Shown one piece after another: positions 62,701 through 64,000 of a DNA stretch of 64,000 nucleotides. This DNA is from Streptomyces sp. V2I9 (GTDB lineage: Bacteria > Actinomycetota > Actinomycetes > Streptomycetales > Streptomycetaceae), in assembly GCF_030817475.1 (NCBI RefSeq), contig NZ_JAUSZJ010000002.1, positions 6,586,626 to 6,650,625 of the forward strand, given 5' to 3'. Position 1 is the first letter of the stretch, and every line of letters begins with the position of its first letter. The notes below the pieces were generated by a model, which saw nothing but the letters and a program-made list of their open reading frames with translations, did no database searches and had not been told where the DNA came from. A program made the translations under genes and the position numbers.

Positions 62701-64000
62701 CGCGGTCGTGCGACGGCACCCCCAGCTCCTCCAGCCGCGGGAGCAGGTCCTGGGCGTGCCGACTCGCGTCCAGCACGCCGCTGGCGTGGGTGGGGAAGCG
62801 CTGGTACAGGTACGCGGGCACGCGGTAGCCGCCCGCCAGGTGCTTGGGGATCTGTTCGCCGAGGCCGTCGGGCGCGAGGCCCATCTCGATGGCGTCCTCC
62901 ATCGGCACGTGGAACACCACCGCATCCGAGACCGAGTAGGTCTCGGCGGCCGCCGGGCGGGGCTTCGGCAGGGCGGACCGCAGCCACGGCGGGACCCGAC
63001 CCGCCCACGACTGCACGGTGGTGGCCGAGCGGGTCCCGATCAGGCCGAGCGCCGCGCTCCACCGGTCCCGTACGGCGACGGTCTCCCGCAGGTCGCCCAT
63101 CACCGGGTACATCCGGCCGTTGTGCTTGAGCACGACGTTGCGACCCTGGCTGATGCTCCGGGACTGGGACGAGCCGGAGCCCCGGGCGTACTGGCCCGCC
63201 GCCGCGTAGGTGCCGCGGAAGGGGTGGGCCGTGTCCGGTTGGATCACGAGCGAACCCTGCAACCCCACCGTCGTCCGGAAGGTCGAGGCACTGCCGCCGG
63301 TGATCTTGCGTTCGGCGCCCGTCATCACCTCCATGTTGCCCGGTCTCGGCTCGCCGATCACCCGCAGGTTCCGCAGCCGGGCCCGCAGGGTCGTCTTCAC
63401 ATGGTGCGTCTGGTACGGGCCCGCGCCGATCAGGCCGGTGGTCCGGATGCCGAACGGGCCGAGCGCCTGGCCGATCTGGCCCGCCACCGACAGGTTCTCC
63501 GATGCCCGGCTCAGCGTGTCGTGCAACGGCGCGCCGGGCATCGTGACGTGCCACGACTGCCCGCTCGCCCGAGCGGCCACCTCCTGCGCCTCCGTCTGCC
63601 GACGAGGCGCCCCTTCGACGCTGAGTACGGAGTAGGCGCGGCCGAGCAGTTCGCGCGCCGCCGCCGCATCGGTGTCCGCCGGGTCCGCGGTCGGCCGGGG
63701 GGCTGTGCCGTCGATCAAGGCGTCCGCCGACTCTTCGGTCGGGACTTCGGCGATGGTCGGGAGCGGGCCCCGCGGGACCGCGGCGTAGCGGTGGGAGCTG
63801 TGCGCCGCCGGTACGGCCAGCTCCACCCGGCCGACCACCGCCGCGTCCCCGGCGAGCAAGGGGGGTGGGGTGACCCGGCTGACGAAGACGCCCGCGCCGA
63901 GCACGCCCAGGGAGGCCAGCCGCGCCCAGCCGCGCGGCCTGCGGTGGCCCTCGAACGAGGCGTTCAACCTCACCCGGTAGCTGAACAGGTGGGCGGCGGT
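56705..64000 (-). CDS. Giant modular polymorphic-toxin-like protein, partial (start outside window)
   Basis: The frame is open to the window edge, giving at least 2431 codons (numbering from the GTG at 63973). Residues 1-1090 are a long beta/alpha-rich region with QGSLVIQP and repeated TE-S-rich strands. Residues about 1098-1260 resemble an OTU-type fold (VPRDGASFFHALIAA...DGRFHVALP) with Ser where OTU enzymes have Cys. Acidic low-complexity linkers follow. Residues 1600-1950 form a lower-GC module ending RLTRTPHSTMIGTFSNEI, flanked by two homologous linkers. The last 390 residues hold GCAFAV (C2191) and AWHYQSPG (H2209). There is no visible secretion signal because the N-terminus is missing. 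The toxin idea is inferred from layout. Confidence 0.85.
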   Translation of the reverse strand, partial: TAAHLFSYRVRLNASFEGHRRPRGWARLASLGVLGAGVFVSRVTPPPLLAGDAAVVGRVELAVPAAHSSHRYAAVPRGPLPTIAEVPTEESADALIDGTAPRPTADPADTDAAAARELLGRAYSVLSVEGAPRRQTEAQEVAARASGQSWHVTMPGAPLHDTLSRASENLSVAGQIGQALGPFGIRTTGLIGAGPYQTHHVKTTLRARLRNLRVIGEPRPGNMEVMTGAERKITGGSASTFRTTVGLQGSLVIQPDTAHPFRGTYAAAGQYARGSGSSQSRSISQGRNVVLKHNGRMYPVMGDLRETVAVRDRWSAALGLIGTRSATTVQSWAGRVPPWLRSALPKPRPAAAETYSVSDAVVFHVPMEDAIEMGLAPDGLGEQIPKHLAGGYRVPAYLYQRFPTHASGVLDASRHAQDLLPRLEELGVPSHDRDQVLQMLSPDFLRAQLHPLTSEGVTLPVRHRVWSRPGDLPTGGSPGQVRFQLIPVTTRVERLRHGQEVEDIRLDGSDTETAESHDSGTEASLAFSGAPSMGKDAGFLGVGPTIQGTASGQDQSVRSRSSGKANTPTMSTTLSHAELVTEYKLQVTLVDRDGTPLVTTPPTTEEDPENPAAWQGQVGTLREHVSVHLLTPQGAGVADVTPTASPRAVQVLAPAQADRANMEAWRSQDSLPVLDDALGTGFLAVHALQPDNVYDALTLATGQADGVGGRLAEGVLSDEALATAVREARRGPLTALGTAPAQAQREITGQAGLTSGLRAALSPEGLSLPTLSSSAVVGQSHTAETRLYAKLRREKAQLLAVESKPKMEGTARVKESESHTLASSGTVEAMVGTAPMAGATGAGVITPGVAATLANTTDRTEHKGGTESSIGTNPKVTGPRSMLFSLPVSWRTVVEADHNVTDAPARAFGRLRRGPRVTEAESPMFVWVREDMARDLGLLDDTTFPKETSAAWDAMGKAQADMVESEKRYYDARARARAAWLDMTEAEREAALADPEEERGRKTPAVVEWREARAEALLWEARTIEAAAQTHRLHGEAARVTALHYGRDAAQTPGAEETPAAAPVAYQKPAWRSEAPAKYTVTEPTASRRRTLTPPADGADEHGRQPLEVHAVPRDGASFFHALIAAVQHGEKHAQRGPVASDEHRARVGRLHDALVAALAKGANGDLLAALAPDSSDTFTEQELANAGVTFEGPHEREFADLQALPETLWLEDRERLALATQALSRPLTKDPQAWDHGAADVLPALAARVLHRPVTVVTAAGDHQTFPPARAADTATSAAPLSGLTLFLADGRFHVALPEGAPAPFPKRKETDKGTGTGRAAGADAESDFEDENENNENENSEDQQEKRYKSRRTTERGEATGPKHPSYATPPWAPPTAEDATRYTVDRSSGNLTAPDRTTWTRIAAQPSDADDNLADTFHRAWEAASRSTNASSAAGPSSDTAPTSEEVRQRLRVAFPDPWTPAADRAMAQRAAETLNATVTLVEENGAAHTYRPPAPTGPGSSAAAAASLHVAVHRRGNDLFALRQEVAFDSANMVGRSTDPAGAPSQPVPMSEAPAAPGAVDDGVAQTAGESGAEAVPIVPGAVGSPSVQRAEGEESVAPSPAPSTIEDEDEDEDANEDNIIAAKTEFHRNRQQLWARINRITPLAANAEFKKSVAAWLTIVESDLEMALEERPDRNDPDTAVVDQIMKGFQSADVMGHQVNYMWFFQQQDTPGFKDVLPKRAAAAAEHGQIWSKMGAAEAISTANVGAGVALESSVQGYIFNGLGFGLPRWNDSPTMGELWLKLSSTYAQGLTNRVTAHVLDGIHNSSVLTTTEWPEAKKRIESGEIGGLDIHIYTAAPGEKRHELKYVETRTVRTQEEFDDLPRVPDTAEWRERQWQIDTEQKTALKEIYERDYKIKAFKKYVENIFGTQDGDNRINFRLTRTPHSTMIGTFSNEITLPDASAFTTPTHQTADDTVAPHEEIAYEASTLSGRRTDRTGVPSQRGAVSGASAAHGAVDEVVTDTIGGFDADPAPIAQGAVGSAPAQTTSGAPEVTVRRTAEEELVTDPRRFLATNPLSMDVVAGMKARWGDRPELAAAYAGLGSILGSLDRHWFVLTPDPRRHSPSRPAYLLTPALEKYVADQEYREAHTFLRDVAGHSDLPTAQAEGSYLHSAFVPYLRGGARDPATDVGHKDIPQVPGNAPGAKLVFTAAMNGCAFAVTASPRGPEAFRAWHYQSPGSRMADALEFQRTHATMDWFGDDEYMSSASGAALPEVTNVLSFGPNGWEVLGQEVLIAPTNDTKASLGSPSGRPLNLAPADAPRRFSQAGAVYKGLVHKHLGIVKDAGEAIKKRKPPKDVREAVTQAQGAVADSAGGIFIAGDATQLREHTIAASRPARVTQMSLRALLIRHRASVDEQWYGKLRYFVEEFGNYQRWLTELRLAAERLQ

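Overview
The window is very GC-rich, with GTG and ATG starts, 4-bp ATGA gene overlaps and ergothioneine, ornithine-lipid, cobalamin and secreted-trypsin genes. Together these point to a Streptomyces (or close actinomycete) chromosome. There are no tRNA or rRNA genes, CRISPR arrays or recognisable insertion sequences. About 48 protein-coding genes or gene remnants are supported; both window ends cut a gene.

Region 1 (1-9.7 kb): the end of an EAL-domain c-di-GMP phosphodiesterase; a LysR regulator divergent from a three-gene succinate dehydrogenase operon (sdhC-sdhA-sdhB); a short UvrA-like double ATPase; a luciferase-like monooxygenase; a small HAD phosphatase; and dodecin. Region 2 (9.8-19.3 kb): an orphan sugar-type binding lipoprotein; an olsB/olsA-like acyltransferase pair for ornithine lipid; the coupled egtA-egtB-egtC-egtD ergothioneine operon; a bacterial-type poly(ADP-ribose) glycohydrolase; a run of about 20 hexanucleotide repeats; and a PemK/MazF-like protein. 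Region 3 (19.4-28.8 kb): a LacI regulator, thioredoxin, an FAD disulfide-oxidoreductase homologue, a broken and an intact 3-hydroxyacyl-CoA dehydrogenase with a YWTD-type propeller and a divergent LysR, an alpha/beta hydrolase and a secreted trypsin.

Region 4 (29.1-42.2 kb) is the most interesting block. It is a tightly coupled 13-kb, five-gene operon encoding a DUF4132 protein, a 1731-residue protein of unknown fold, a MoxR-type AAA+ ATPase, a DUF5682-VWA fusion and a SWIM zinc-finger protein. It looks like an actinobacterial, expanded relative of the E. coli yeh (yehI/L/M/P/Q) gene set, whose function I do not know to be established. The ATPase plus VWA pair suggests an ATP-driven remodelling or metal-insertion machine acting on a large partner.

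Region 5 (42.3-56.1 kb): a SigB/SigF-type sigma factor facing an RsbW-like kinase across a 31-bp perfect hairpin; a ComB-like phosphatase behind a stand-alone EF-G domain IV protein; a formyltransferase of the siderophore (CchA) type with an iron box in its promoter; an amidohydrolase; a WecA/MraY-like membrane protein whose catalytic motifs look degenerate, beside a decayed glycosyltransferase; a metallophosphoesterase/phosphopantetheinyl transferase pair resembling mycobacterial PptH/PptT; a cobalamin riboswitch controlling cbtB-cbtA; a TPR protein and a pirin.

Region 6 (56.7 kb to the end): more than 2400 residues of a giant modular, polymorphic-toxin-like protein. Its central module has visibly lower GC and sits between two homologous linkers, which suggests domain exchange by recombination. 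Its start lies outside the window.
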